A stretch of 64,000 nt of DNA from Lentisphaerota bacterium (lineage in GTDB: Bacteria > Verrucomicrobiota > Lentisphaeria > Oligosphaerales > JABHEG01): NCBI GenBank assembly GCA_018676675.1, contig JABHEG010000334.1:115318-179317 (forward strand), read 5' to 3'. Every line of letters begins with the position of its first letter. The first letter of the stretch is position 1. A program made the translations under genes and the position numbers. Positions 37,661 to 45,412 of the stretch are shown here, one piece after another. The notes under the pieces are model-generated. The model did no database searches. It was not told the origin of the DNA and was given only the letters and a program-made list of their open reading frames with translations.

Positions 37661-38176
37661 ATGTCAGAACGGACAGGAATTGTAACGCTTTTGGGTAACC
37701 CCGTAACCTTGGGTGGGGATGCGTTGAGCGTTGGGGCCGCGGCTCCTGACGCGGAAGTGGTCAACGGTGAGCTTAGCCCTGTTTCCATTCTCGACTTGCC
37801 GGGGAAGGTGAACGTGATCCTCTCGGTTCCCTCACTGGATACACCAGTTTGCGACACCGAGACGCGGCGGTTTAATCAAGAGGCTGCTGGTCTTGGCGAA
37901 GATGTAAGCATAGCGGTCGTCAGCATGGACTTGCCGTTCGCGCAGGGACGGTGGTGTGGCGCCGCCGGGGTGGATCAGGTGACCCCGTTATCCGATCATC
38001 TGTCCGCGGCTTTTGGGGAAGCCTACGGGGTGCTGATCAAAGAGGTCAGACTGCTTGCCCGCGCCGTCTTTGTCGTGGATGCGGAGGGCATCGTCCGGTA
38101 CGCCGAGACCGTCGGAGAGGTGGCAGATGAACCTGACTACAACGCCGTGCTTGAGGCCGTGAAAAAGTGCCTTTGA
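37661..38176 (+). CDS. tpx: Thiol peroxidase
   Basis: A 171-residue atypical 2-Cys peroxiredoxin of the Tpx family, which reduces peroxides with electrons from thioredoxin in the cytoplasm or periplasm. The peroxidatic Cys64 sits in the conserved PSLDTPVCDTET. The resolving Cys99 is in FAQGRWCGAAGV, matching the 61/95 spacing of the Escherichia coli enzyme. The N-terminus VTLLGNPVTLGG is also typical. No signal peptide. It leads the redox block with rubredoxin, an IscA-like protein and nqr genes, which suggests peroxide defence linked to that respiratory module. Confidence 0.95.
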   Translation: MSERTGIVTLLGNPVTLGGDALSVGAAAPDAEVVNGELSPVSILDLPGKVNVILSVPSLDTPVCDTETRRFNQEAAGLGEDVSIAVVSMDLPFAQGRWCGAAGVDQVTPLSDHLSAAFGEAYGVLIKEVRLLARAVFVVDAEGIVRYAETVGEVADEPDYNAVLEAVKKCL

Positions 38177-38196
38177 CGGGGCATCTTATGTGAAGC

Positions 38197-38225
38197 ATGA
38201 CTCCTGTCGTGCCTCTCTCTATAAA
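38197..38225 (+). promoter_or_regulatory. Candidate promoter for the rubredoxin gene
   Basis: ATGACT (38197-38202) and TATAAA (38220-38225) are 17 bp apart, a fair sigma70 match (TGAC core and five of six -10 bases). Transcription would start near 38232, just before the AGAAGGA ribosome site of the rubredoxin gene, giving a short leader. Confidence 0.4.
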
Positions 38226-38249
38226 GAGTAAACCAGAAGGAATGAGCGA

Positions 38250-38408
38250 ATGGACAAGTACGAGTGCACTCTCTGTGGGTACATCTATGATCCAGAAGCC
38301 GGCGATCCGGATGGGGGCATTGCCCCCGGCACCGCTTTCGCAGATATCCCGGACGATTGGGAATGCCCCGAATGTGGTGCGACCAAAGATGACTTCGAGG
38401 CCGTATAG
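38250..38408 (+). CDS. Rubredoxin
   Basis: A complete 52-residue rubredoxin, a one-iron electron carrier. The two CxxC iron-ligand pairs are both present: YECTLCGYIYDPE near the start and DDWECPECGATKDDF near the end. The family aromatic and Asp residues (DPDGGIAPGTAF, W preceding the second pair) are in place. It starts at ATG 38250 with AGAAGGA 9 nt upstream. Between tpx and the nqr genes it probably donates electrons to peroxide- or oxygen-scavenging enzymes such as the rubrerythrin at 44912-45412, whose own rubredoxin domain is absent. Confidence 0.95.
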   Translation: MDKYECTLCGYIYDPEAGDPDGGIAPGTAFADIPDDWECPECGATKDDFEAV

Positions 38409-38423
38409 CGCCTGGTCTCACGT

Positions 38424-38549
38424 GTGCTCGGGGGCGGCGTTGCGCCGTCACCCAAGCCAACCTCGCCCATGCGCCTCTTGGAACGTGAACCTGATGTGCG
38501 GAAGATCGTGAGTTCCATTCCTGGGACCCACGTGGACAGTGGCTTATGA
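38424..38549 (+). CDS. Possible 41-residue small protein
   Basis: A short frame starting at GTG 38424, in the same phase as the rubredoxin gene beyond its stop. It ends with ...GTHVDSGL and TGA overlapping the next gene's ATG by 4 nt. A later ATG at 38469 would give 26 residues. The overlap of stop and start is the only sign of coding; there is no clear ribosome site. It could equally be chance sequence in the 137-nt gap. Confidence 0.2.
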   Translation: MLGGGVAPSPKPTSPMRLLEREPDVRKIVSSIPGTHVDSGL

Positions 38550-38863
38550 CCATAACCGAGAGTGCCCGCGAACGACTGCAGGTTCTTCTCGGTAGAGCCG
38601 CGTCGTCAAGCACGGGCTTCCGTTACCGAGGTCATGTGGGAACCTGCCGTGGGAGCACTCCCCTGCTGTATCCTGCAGAGAAGGCCGGAGAGGGCGAGAA
38701 GGACGTCGTGTGCAACGGAATCCAGTTCTTCGTCCCCGAGCGTTTCCGCGAGCTGTTTGACGTGGTTACGCTGGACTTTGATGACGCACCCTTGTTCCGC
38801 CGCGGACTTTACCTGACGTGGCCCCATGGCACAGCTGCCTGCGGCTGTCAGTGTCATGATTGA
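38546..38863 (+). CDS. IscA/HesB-like iron-sulfur protein
   Basis: A 105-residue protein. It begins ITESARERLQVLLG like A-type iron-sulfur carriers (IscA/HesB). It keeps three separated cysteine sites: C34 in GHVGTCRGS, C57 in DVVCNGIQFFV, and a C-terminal CGCQC where IscA has CGC. IscA proteins deliver iron or Fe-S clusters to target enzymes. The sequence between these sites is diverged, so the family call is moderate. It sits between rubredoxin and nqrB, which fits a role in maturing the [2Fe-2S] cluster of NqrF or the iron site of the NqrD/E subunits; that is inference. Confidence 0.6.
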   Translation: MTITESARERLQVLLGRAASSSTGFRYRGHVGTCRGSTPLLYPAEKAGEGEKDVVCNGIQFFVPERFRELFDVVTLDFDDAPLFRRGLYLTWPHGTAACGCQCHD

Positions 38864-38904
38864 CTGCGCATCGCGCATCGCGCATCCCAGGAAACGGAAA
38901 GAAG

Positions 38905-39945
38905 ATGCCTAGAGAAGCCCCCGGGAAAAGAGCCCTTCCTTCCTCTTTCAAAGCTCAGAAGATGATGCGGCGAGTCGTCCTGGCGCTCATGCCTGCCCTC
39001 GTCGGCGGTGTTTACTTCTTCGGCTGGCGTGTCCTTGGTGTCTGTGTGTGCGTGTTGGTGGTCGGTTTGGGGACTGAGTTTGGTCTGGCTCGGCGACGAG
39101 GGGACCCGCTGACCGAGTCTGCGATCGTGACCTGTTTGCTTCTTGCGCTGTCTCTCCCACCCACAATTCCCTTTTGGATTGCCGCTGTCGGTGCTGTTGT
39201 CGCCCTGTCATTCGGGAAGGAGCTCTTTGGTGGGTTCGGACGGAACGTCTTCAATCCCGCCATTGTCGGCCGGGCCTTCCTTTATGTGTGTTTTCCGGAA
39301 GCCATGACAAAGGGGTTCGTGCCTGTATACACGGGTGGTCTGGGTGGTTTGCGCCATTGGTTCCCCAGCAATATGGATGCGGTGAGCGCCGCCACACCGA
39401 TGTGGGTCCTGCGAGACTATGGCCACGAGACGCCATTCCTTAGACTCTTGACCGGTTCCATCGGAGGGACATTCAGCGGGCCGGACGGCACAATGGAAGT
39501 GCTGGGGGCAGGATCGATCGGCGAAGTGTCCGCTATACTCGTGGCCATTGGCGGGATCTATCTGCTGCTCACAAAGACAGCCCAGTGGCGATTGGCCCTG
39601 AGCAGTCTCGTCGGCGCGGCTGCGGCCGCTGTTTTCTTCCGGCACGTGCTGGGTGCCCAGGCCGTCCCGCCTGTGCACTGGGTGATGTGTGCGGGAGGCA
39701 TGCTCTATGCCTGTTTCTTCATGGTTACTGACCCTGTAAGCGCGCCAAACCACAAACCCACCCAATTCCTTTACGGTGCCTTTATCGGCGTACTCATTGT
39801 CTTCTTCCGCTGGAAAGCTGCGTTCGCCGGCGGGGTTGGCTTTGCCATCCTGATGGGAAACACTGTCGGACCGTCGCTGGAGATCGGGCTCAAAGCCTGG
39901 GAGAAGAAGAGGAAGACGGCGTCGAAGCGGGAGGCACGACCATGA
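38905..39945 (+). CDS. nqrB: Na+-translocating NADH:quinone reductase subunit B
   Basis: A 346-residue membrane protein of the NqrB/RnfD family. It has about ten membrane segments and the flavin-attachment region DAVSAATP, where Thr163 or so would carry covalent FMN. GGFGRNVFNPAIVGRAFL is the characteristic family segment. It is shorter than typical NqrB (about 410) and close to RnfD in length. The start at ATG 38905 is preferred over TTG at 38860, which overlaps the preceding stop; GGAAAG lies upstream. It overlaps nqrC by 4 nt. The presence of nqrF downstream marks this as Nqr rather than Rnf. Confidence 0.88.
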   Translation: MPREAPGKRALPSSFKAQKMMRRVVLALMPALVGGVYFFGWRVLGVCVCVLVVGLGTEFGLARRRGDPLTESAIVTCLLLALSLPPTIPFWIAAVGAVVALSFGKELFGGFGRNVFNPAIVGRAFLYVCFPEAMTKGFVPVYTGGLGGLRHWFPSNMDAVSAATPMWVLRDYGHETPFLRLLTGSIGGTFSGPDGTMEVLGAGSIGEVSAILVAIGGIYLLLTKTAQWRLALSSLVGAAAAAVFFRHVLGAQAVPPVHWVMCAGGMLYACFFMVTDPVSAPNHKPTQFLYGAFIGVLIVFFRWKAAFAGGVGFAILMGNTVGPSLEIGLKAWEKKRKTASKREARP

Positions 39946-40631
39946 AGAGTCAAGCCTACGTCATCCTGTTTATGGTCGTGATGGCAGCCATTTTCGGCGC
40001 CGGAGTGACCGGCATCAACTTGGTGTCCGAGTCGACCCTGGAAGCCAATGCAGCCTATCTGCGTGACCGCGCACTTGTCGAGGTCCTCAATCTTGGCGAC
40101 CTTGATTCCCTGAGCAAAGCTGATGTGGCCGCGTTGGTGGCGGAACGCGTGGACCAGGAAGAGGTCTGCAAGGACCCGGAAACGGGGTGGACGTTCAAGC
40201 TCATCAAGGCGTATGAAGACGCTGAGAAGACGCGCTTGGCGGCCTATGCCTTCCGGTTCCGCGGTCCCGGATTCTGGGCCCCCATCGAGGGCATCCTGGC
40301 CGTTGAACCAGGGCTGGAACGAACCTGTGGACTGACGATTTTGGAGCAGTCTGAGACACCCGGTTTGGGTGGGCGGGTTGCCGAGCCGGTGTTTCTGGAT
40401 CAGTTCGTTGAGGAGAACGGGATTCTCATTGCTCCCAGTGATACAGGGCGCACTGTCGTCCTCAACTCCGAACGGGCTGGCGATCGCTGCCTGGATGGGA
40501 TCACTGGCGCGACCCAGACCTCGATGGCAATGGAACGAATCCTGAATCAGTATCTGGCATGTTTTCATCGGGCCGTCTCGAACCGGGGTACCGGAACCAA
40601 CGGCCATACTGAACGTATTCCCGAGGAGTGA
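39942..40631 (+). CDS. nqrC: Na+-translocating NADH:quinone reductase subunit C
   Basis: A 229-residue NqrC/RnfG subunit. It has one N-terminal membrane anchor (AYVILFMVVMAAIFGAGVTGI), a periplasmic FMN-binding domain and the flavinylation motif GITGATQTS near residue 191, where the Thr is covalently linked to FMN by ApbE in this family. It overlaps nqrB by 4 nt (ATGA) and is followed immediately by nqrD. No apbE gene is present in the window, so flavin transferase must be encoded elsewhere. Confidence 0.9.
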   Translation: MKSQAYVILFMVVMAAIFGAGVTGINLVSESTLEANAAYLRDRALVEVLNLGDLDSLSKADVAALVAERVDQEEVCKDPETGWTFKLIKAYEDAEKTRLAAYAFRFRGPGFWAPIEGILAVEPGLERTCGLTILEQSETPGLGGRVAEPVFLDQFVEENGILIAPSDTGRTVVLNSERAGDRCLDGITGATQTSMAMERILNQYLACFHRAVSNRGTGTNGHTERIPEE

Positions 40632-40636
40632 CGGCG

Positions 40637-41263
40637 ATGGCCTTCAAGGACACGGTTGGCGGAAAAGCCTTCCTGGTGAACCTGTGGCAAGATAATCCAG
40701 TGTTCAGGCAGGTGCTCGGCATCTGTTCGACCCTGGCTGTCACCAACCTGATGAAGAACACGGCGCTCATGTGTGCCGGCCTCGTGTTCACCACCGCCTT
40801 CTCCTCCCTGACGGTGTCCTTTCTCCGGAAGCACACGCCAAAACAGGTCCGGATGATGGCGCAGGTTCTGATCATCGCCGCCTACGTGATCATCGTGGGG
40901 ATTTTCATGAAGGCCTATTTCCCCGAAGTCCACAAGCTCATTGGGCCCTATGTCGGGCTGATCATCACCAACTGCATCATCATGGGGCGCTGCGAAGCCT
41001 TCGCCACCCAGAACACGCCATGGCCATCGTTCCTTGACGGGTTGGGAGCAGGAATCGGGTACAGCCTCGTCCTCATCCCAATTTCCATGGTGCGGGAGAC
41101 ACTCGGATTCGGGACGCTCTTAGGATTCCCGCTCCCGGGGATTGAGAACTGGACTCGATGGACCATCATGGTCATGCCGCCCGGAGCGTTCTTCATGCTC
41201 GCTCTGGTTGCATGGTTCGGCAACACCTACGTCACCGGCGGCAAGCAAGGGAGTGCGGCATAA
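40637..41263 (+). CDS. nqrD: Na+-translocating NADH:quinone reductase subunit D
   Basis: A 208-residue integral membrane protein of the NqrD/RnfE family with six predicted helices. Diagnostic segments are NPVFRQVLGICSTLAVT at the N-terminus and LIITNCIIMGRCEAFA, whose Cys is one of the ligands of the membrane Fe site formed with NqrE. I chose ATG 40637, with GAGGAG 8 nt upstream, over the GTG at 40628 that overlaps the nqrC stop. It overlaps nqrE by one base. Confidence 0.92.
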   Translation: MAFKDTVGGKAFLVNLWQDNPVFRQVLGICSTLAVTNLMKNTALMCAGLVFTTAFSSLTVSFLRKHTPKQVRMMAQVLIIAAYVIIVGIFMKAYFPEVHKLIGPYVGLIITNCIIMGRCEAFATQNTPWPSFLDGLGAGIGYSLVLIPISMVRETLGFGTLLGFPLPGIENWTRWTIMVMPPGAFFMLALVAWFGNTYVTGGKQGSAA

Positions 41264-41892
41264 TGTTGGAACAGGTATCCCTTGCCGCTCAAGGTCAGCC
41301 CGGTGTCCTCGGACAGCTGGTCATCATTTTCCTGGCCGCCGCGTTCACCGACAACATCCTTCTCTCGCGCTTTCTGGGGATGTGCTCCTTCCTTGCCATC
41401 TCCCGACAGATGAAGACGAGCATCGGGCTCGGGATTGCCGTGGTGTTCGTTACGACCTGCACGGCAGGAATCAACTATCTTGTCCACGCCTATGTAACTG
41501 TACCTCTGGGGATCGAGTTCCTGGAATACATCATCTTCATCGTGGTCATCGCGGCTTTCGTTCAGCTGGTGGAAATGGTCGTGGAACGTTTCTCGCCTCC
41601 GCTCTATTTTGCCTTGGGGATCTTCCTCCCGCTGATCACCGTCAACTGCGCCATCCTCGGTGTATCCCTGTTCATGCTTGCCAAGCAGGGCTACGGGTTC
41701 TGGCAGTCGCTGGTCTTCGGAGCGGGCAGCGGCATCGGCTGGATGCTCGCGATTGTCCTCATGGCAGGAATTCGCAGTCGCATCCGGGAAGACAAAGTGC
41801 CGGAAGGACTGCGTGGGGCTGGAATCACGCTGATCGTCAGTGGCATCATTGCCTTGGCCTTCGTCGGCTTCAGCGGGATGATCAAGTTTTAA
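41263..41892 (+). CDS. nqrE: Na+-translocating NADH:quinone reductase subunit E
   Basis: A 209-residue membrane subunit of the NqrE/RnfA family. Typical segments are AAAFTDNILLSRFLGMCSFLA and PLITVNCAILGVSLF, each with a Cys that pairs with those of NqrD around the membrane iron centre. The ATG shares its A with the TAA stop of nqrD (one-base overlap), so translation is coupled. Six membrane helices are expected and visible. Confidence 0.93.
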   Translation: MLEQVSLAAQGQPGVLGQLVIIFLAAAFTDNILLSRFLGMCSFLAISRQMKTSIGLGIAVVFVTTCTAGINYLVHAYVTVPLGIEFLEYIIFIVVIAAFVQLVEMVVERFSPPLYFALGIFLPLITVNCAILGVSLFMLAKQGYGFWQSLVFGAGSGIGWMLAIVLMAGIRSRIREDKVPEGLRGAGITLIVSGIIALAFVGFSGMIKF

Positions 41893-41916
41893 GCCTGGAT
41901 TTCGGGAGCCTTGCTG

Positions 41917-43014
41917 ATGGTATTCTTTGTGGCTGTAGGCACTCTGTGCGCAATCTGCGGCGCCTTGGCGTTTCTGCTTACCCTGGCGGACAGGTATCTC
42001 AACGACTACGGGCTTTGCACGATCAGCATCAATGCCGGGGAGCGTGTCTTCACCACCACCGGTGGGGACTCACTGCTGACCTCCCTGTCGCAGGAACAGA
42101 TTTTCATCCCGTCCGCCTGCGGTGGACGCGGAAGCTGCGGACTGTGCAAACTCAAAGTCCTTGGCGGAGGCGGACCTCTCCTGCCCACAGAGACCCCTCA
42201 TCTCGAAGCCGATGAGATCAAAGACCGGATGCGCCTTTCGTGCCAGGTCAAGGTTCGAGAGGACATGGCCATTGAGATCCCGGAAGCACTGTTCAGCGTT
42301 CGCGAATTCCGCGCCTGCGTGACCGAGTTGACACCCCTGACGCATGATATCCAGCTTGTCCGAATGGAGCTTATCGACCCGGAGACAATCGATTTCACCC
42401 CCGGGGCTTACGTGCAGCTTCAGGCTCCCGAATATCCTGACTCTCCCGAAAGCGTCTACCGCGCGTACTCCGTCGCCTCGGATCCAAGGGACACGCGGCA
42501 CCTCGACCTGATCATTCGCCGAGTCCCCGGAGGCATCTGCACCACCTGGGTGTTTGATCATCTGACCGTAGGACAGCGGGTCACGTTCAATGGCCCACAC
42601 GGGGATTTCGAGATGTCGGACACGGAAAGCGAAATGATCTTCATCGCCGGCGGAAGCGGAATGGCTCCCTTTCTCAGCATGCTCCTCGACATGGTTCAAA
42701 CCCAGACCACACGCCCTGCCCGATACTTCTTCGGAGCAGTGAACAGGCGAGACATGTTCTATCTTGATGAAATGAAGGAGTTTGAGGCCAAAATCCCTGA
42801 CTTCAAGTTCATTCCGGCGTTGAGCAATCCGGAAGAAGCCGAGGGGTGGGACGGCGAAACGGGCCTGGTCACGGATGTGGTGAAAGCGCATTACAGAGAC
42901 TGCTCGGACAAGGAGGCGTACCTCTGCGGCTCCCCGGGAATGATTGATGCCTGTGTAAAGGTGCTGACCGGGTTGGGAATGCCTGAGGAGAACATCTTCT
43001 TCGATAAGTTCTGA
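41917..43014 (+). CDS. nqrF: Na+-translocating NADH:quinone reductase subunit F
   Basis: A 365-residue NADH-oxidising subunit. It has one N-terminal membrane anchor and a [2Fe-2S] ferredoxin domain with cysteines near positions 68, 74 and 77 (CGGRGSCGLC) plus one near 108 (RLSCQV). An FAD domain with RAYSVAS and an NADH domain with AGGSGMAPFLS and CGSPGM follow. It accepts hydride from NADH and passes electrons into the Nqr complex. Start: ATG 41917 with GGGAG 8 nt upstream; a TTG at 41911 is less likely. Its presence is the key evidence that this is Nqr and not Rnf. Confidence 0.93.
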   Translation: MVFFVAVGTLCAICGALAFLLTLADRYLNDYGLCTISINAGERVFTTTGGDSLLTSLSQEQIFIPSACGGRGSCGLCKLKVLGGGGPLLPTETPHLEADEIKDRMRLSCQVKVREDMAIEIPEALFSVREFRACVTELTPLTHDIQLVRMELIDPETIDFTPGAYVQLQAPEYPDSPESVYRAYSVASDPRDTRHLDLIIRRVPGGICTTWVFDHLTVGQRVTFNGPHGDFEMSDTESEMIFIAGGSGMAPFLSMLLDMVQTQTTRPARYFFGAVNRRDMFYLDEMKEFEAKIPDFKFIPALSNPEEAEGWDGETGLVTDVVKAHYRDCSDKEAYLCGSPGMIDACVKVLTGLGMPEENIFFDKF

Positions 43015-43073
43015 CGCTGTCGGCGTGCCCCCCCCCTGGTTAACCGTCTTCCAGACCAACAGAAACACACGAT

Positions 43074-43550
43074 ATGAAGCACAATCCCCAGTTCGACGAA
43101 ACACGTGAGCGCATGGCTCCCGGGCAATTGGCTCGAGACGGGTTCCTTGGCGATGACTCACGCCCAATCCCGGACATCATCGCGGCGGATGCGGCTGTTC
43201 TGGAGAGTGCCGGAGTACTGCCGGAGCAGTTGGCTGACATCCTGGATGAACTCCATGATGCGGCTGACGCTGCTCAGGAAGCCCCCGTCGACCTCTACGA
43301 CGGGCGGGTCACTGTCCAGATTGCCGAAGTGATGGGGCGGATCCCCTGCCCTTTCGCCTGCGGACATCGCGCCCACAAAGCCTGCATCACGATACGGTTC
43401 GGCGGGCAAGAGACAATCCTAACGCCCCTTCACGCTCACCTGATCAGGGAGCACACCTTCTTCCAGGGCCAGGGCGCCCCGTTCCGCGTCCCCCCCTCGG
43501 TGCTGATCGCCTTGTACCGCACGGCCCGGGGAGACACGCCAGACGCCTGA
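43074..43550 (+). CDS. Conserved-looking unknown with CPFxCGH motif
   Basis: A 158-residue soluble protein with no signal or membrane segment. Notable are ERMAPGQLARDGFLGDDSRPIPDIIAAD near the N-terminus and IPCPFACGHRAHKACITI in the centre, whose clustered Cys and His could bind a metal. The end, LIREHTFFQGQGAPFRVPPS, is also distinctive. I recall similar proteins of unknown function in PVC-type genomes but cannot name a family. It lies 59 nt downstream of nqrF, after a run of nine C, and may be the last gene of the nqr operon. Confidence 0.7.
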   Translation: MKHNPQFDETRERMAPGQLARDGFLGDDSRPIPDIIAADAAVLESAGVLPEQLADILDELHDAADAAQEAPVDLYDGRVTVQIAEVMGRIPCPFACGHRAHKACITIRFGGQETILTPLHAHLIREHTFFQGQGAPFRVPPSVLIALYRTARGDTPDA

Positions 43551-43588
43551 AGCGCTTCAGTGGCTCGACGGCGATAGCTCTGCCTCGC

Positions 43589-44716
43589 TCAAAGCCATCC
43601 TGTGAGTCCAGCAAGGCGCTGAACGTAATCCAGGAAGTTCGGCCAGGAAACGTCTGCCGGGATGCCATGGTCACAGGATGGCGTATACCCACCATCCTCG
43701 ACGATGGGACGCAGACGTTCCATCTCAGCGGCCAACACGTCCCCGCCTTTGGCCATGGCGCGCTTGTCAACGCCTCCGCGATATGAGATGTCCTTTCCGA
43801 ACTCCTCCCTGAAGGCCACAATGTCGTTGCCGGCCGCTACCTCAATCGGGTCACAGCAGTTGATCCCGGCCTCAATCCAGATGGGGATAAGTTCGCCGAT
43901 GAAGCCGTCGGAATCACAAGCATAGACAGGAATGTTGTGCTTGCGGATGACGTCCCCCCAGCGAGTCCACACCGGTAAGAGGTATTTCCGGGCCATGCTG
44001 GGCGAGACCATGGAGAAACACTTGTAGGCCATGTCCTCGCTGATATGCACACCATCCGGGATCATGTGCTCAAACACACGTTCCATCAGCTGCACAACAT
44101 ATTCCTGCCAAAAATCGAGCATATCCTGAAGAAGCATCGTGTCGTCATAGAAGAGCATACAGAGTTGCTCAAAACCCAGCCATTCACGGAGTTGCCAGAA
44201 TGGGCCACTGAAATGGACCTCGACGGGGTAATTGCGGTCGACTAACGTCCCGGAGAGCTCCGTGGCATTGGCTGAAACGCGTTGGGGAGTCGCGGCATCG
44301 TATCGCCGCTTCATGTCTGCCCAGTCTGCCCTGGATTCCACCGGGCATTTCAGCCAGCGGCGGGTGACAAAGTCGATCGCGTTGCGCAAGTACTCCACAC
44401 TGTACTGATTGCTTATCTCGCAGACGTTCCCCTTCCAATCCTGCACGACAAGGCTGTCTACTTTCTCCTCGATCACCTTCTCTTCGAACTGCGGGATCAT
44501 TCGTTCGTTGACACGTACGCTGGGGCCGCCGCCAGGCCATGGCAGTTTCCCGCCGACCTGCTGGTAGGCATACAACGAGATATTCGACACATCCTGTGGG
44601 AGCCCTTCGCTGTACCAGCGCTCTTTGGTTGACTTGCGCCCCCCACCAGTCGTCAGAGGAACGCGGTCCGGCGTGCCAAAGAGCATCGTCTCAAGGTACC
44701 GTTGGCGTGGTGTCAT
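43589..44716 (-). CDS. UroD/methyltransferase-like protein
   Basis: A 375-residue protein of the uroporphyrinogen-decarboxylase superfamily. It begins MTPRQRYLETMLFGTPDRVPL, the usual start for the branch related to MtaA/CmuA corrinoid methyltransferases. VYACDSDGFIGELIPIWIEAGINCCDPIEV and PSCDHGIPADVSWPNF lie where that branch has its zinc or substrate residues. Haem synthesis is unlikely, because this environmental branch usually occurs next to sugar or one-carbon genes. Start: ATG 44716 with GGGGA upstream. No partner corrinoid protein is visible nearby. Confidence 0.8.
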   Translation of the reverse strand: MTPRQRYLETMLFGTPDRVPLTTGGGRKSTKERWYSEGLPQDVSNISLYAYQQVGGKLPWPGGGPSVRVNERMIPQFEEKVIEEKVDSLVVQDWKGNVCEISNQYSVEYLRNAIDFVTRRWLKCPVESRADWADMKRRYDAATPQRVSANATELSGTLVDRNYPVEVHFSGPFWQLREWLGFEQLCMLFYDDTMLLQDMLDFWQEYVVQLMERVFEHMIPDGVHISEDMAYKCFSMVSPSMARKYLLPVWTRWGDVIRKHNIPVYACDSDGFIGELIPIWIEAGINCCDPIEVAAGNDIVAFREEFGKDISYRGGVDKRAMAKGGDVLAAEMERLRPIVEDGGYTPSCDHGIPADVSWPNFLDYVQRLAGLTGWL

Positions 44717-44844
44717 CGTGATTTTCCCCAAGATCTCTTTTCTGGCTCTCGTCGTTCTGCTCAGCACACGGCTCATCACCCCATCAATCTACGTGTCTAC
44801 ACTCACACCGCAACGCCGGATGGACGCCCGGGCATTCCCTCCCT

Positions 44845-44885
44845 GAAAAAGGAAACGGCGCAACGCCCGGAGGCGCAACGCCGTT
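44845..44885 (-). terminator. Rho-independent terminator after rubrerythrin
   Basis: On the minus strand an imperfect stem with ends AACGGCG/CGCCGTT (44854-44885) is followed by TTTCCTTTTT (44853 down to 44845). It lies 27 nt beyond the rubrerythrin stop and separates it from the UroD-like gene. Confidence 0.65.
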
Positions 44886-44911
44886 CGAAAAACAGGGTGA
44901 TTCTGCCAGGA

Positions 44912-45412
44912 TCAGTACTCTTCGCTGTGATGCCACTCAGCGAATTCAATCCAGTTGAAACTCGGCCGTGAAACGCTCTCGATGATGTTCTCGAGCACCC
45001 AGATGTGCTTCTCTTCTTCGTCGGCCAGGCGGAGGAAAATCGCCTTTGCCTCATCGCAGCAGCACTCGTCTGCCTTTTCCCGATAGAAATCTCGGCTCTT
45101 AGCCTCTACGCCCTGGGCAAATTTGTACTGCTCGACATACTTGTCGATCGCGTTGGGATCAATCTGTGGCTCTTTTCCCGCCTCGATGAGCTCGGCGAAG
45201 ATGTTCTTGGCATCTGCGGGGATCGTGTCGTCTGACAAGGACGCCGGGACCTCTTCTTTCAAAGCAGCAAGAACGTCGTAGTGACGGACTTCCGTCTCGG
45301 CCAAACGTTTGAAAACGCCGGCAAACCCAGGTTCAGTTGTCCCTTCGGCCATGTTGCGGTAGTACGTTTCCCCGTCCTTCTCCATCTGCATCGCAAATTC
45401 CAGAATATCCAT
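44912..45412 (-). CDS. Rubrerythrin-like diiron protein
   Basis: A 166-residue four-helix diiron protein. The two ExxH iron motifs are visible (ETEVRHYDVL and DEEEKHIWVLE), together with the paired upstream glutamates (EKDGETYYRNMAE, EAKSRDFYREKADE). The C-terminal rubredoxin domain of classical rubrerythrin is missing, so electrons must come from a separate carrier, plausibly the rubredoxin at 38250-38408. Such proteins reduce hydrogen peroxide in anaerobes. AAGGAGAG before the ATG is a very strong ribosome site. Confidence 0.88.
   Translation of the reverse strand: MDILEFAMQMEKDGETYYRNMAEGTTEPGFAGVFKRLAETEVRHYDVLAALKEEVPASLSDDTIPADAKNIFAELIEAGKEPQIDPNAIDKYVEQYKFAQGVEAKSRDFYREKADECCCDEAKAIFLRLADEEEKHIWVLENIIESVSRPSFNWIEFAEWHHSEEY

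Noticed and set aside
38860..43014. Rnf complex instead of Nqr
   Set aside because: The last gene is a full NqrF with [2Fe-2S], FAD and NADH motifs, and there is no RnfB or RnfC gene in the cluster.
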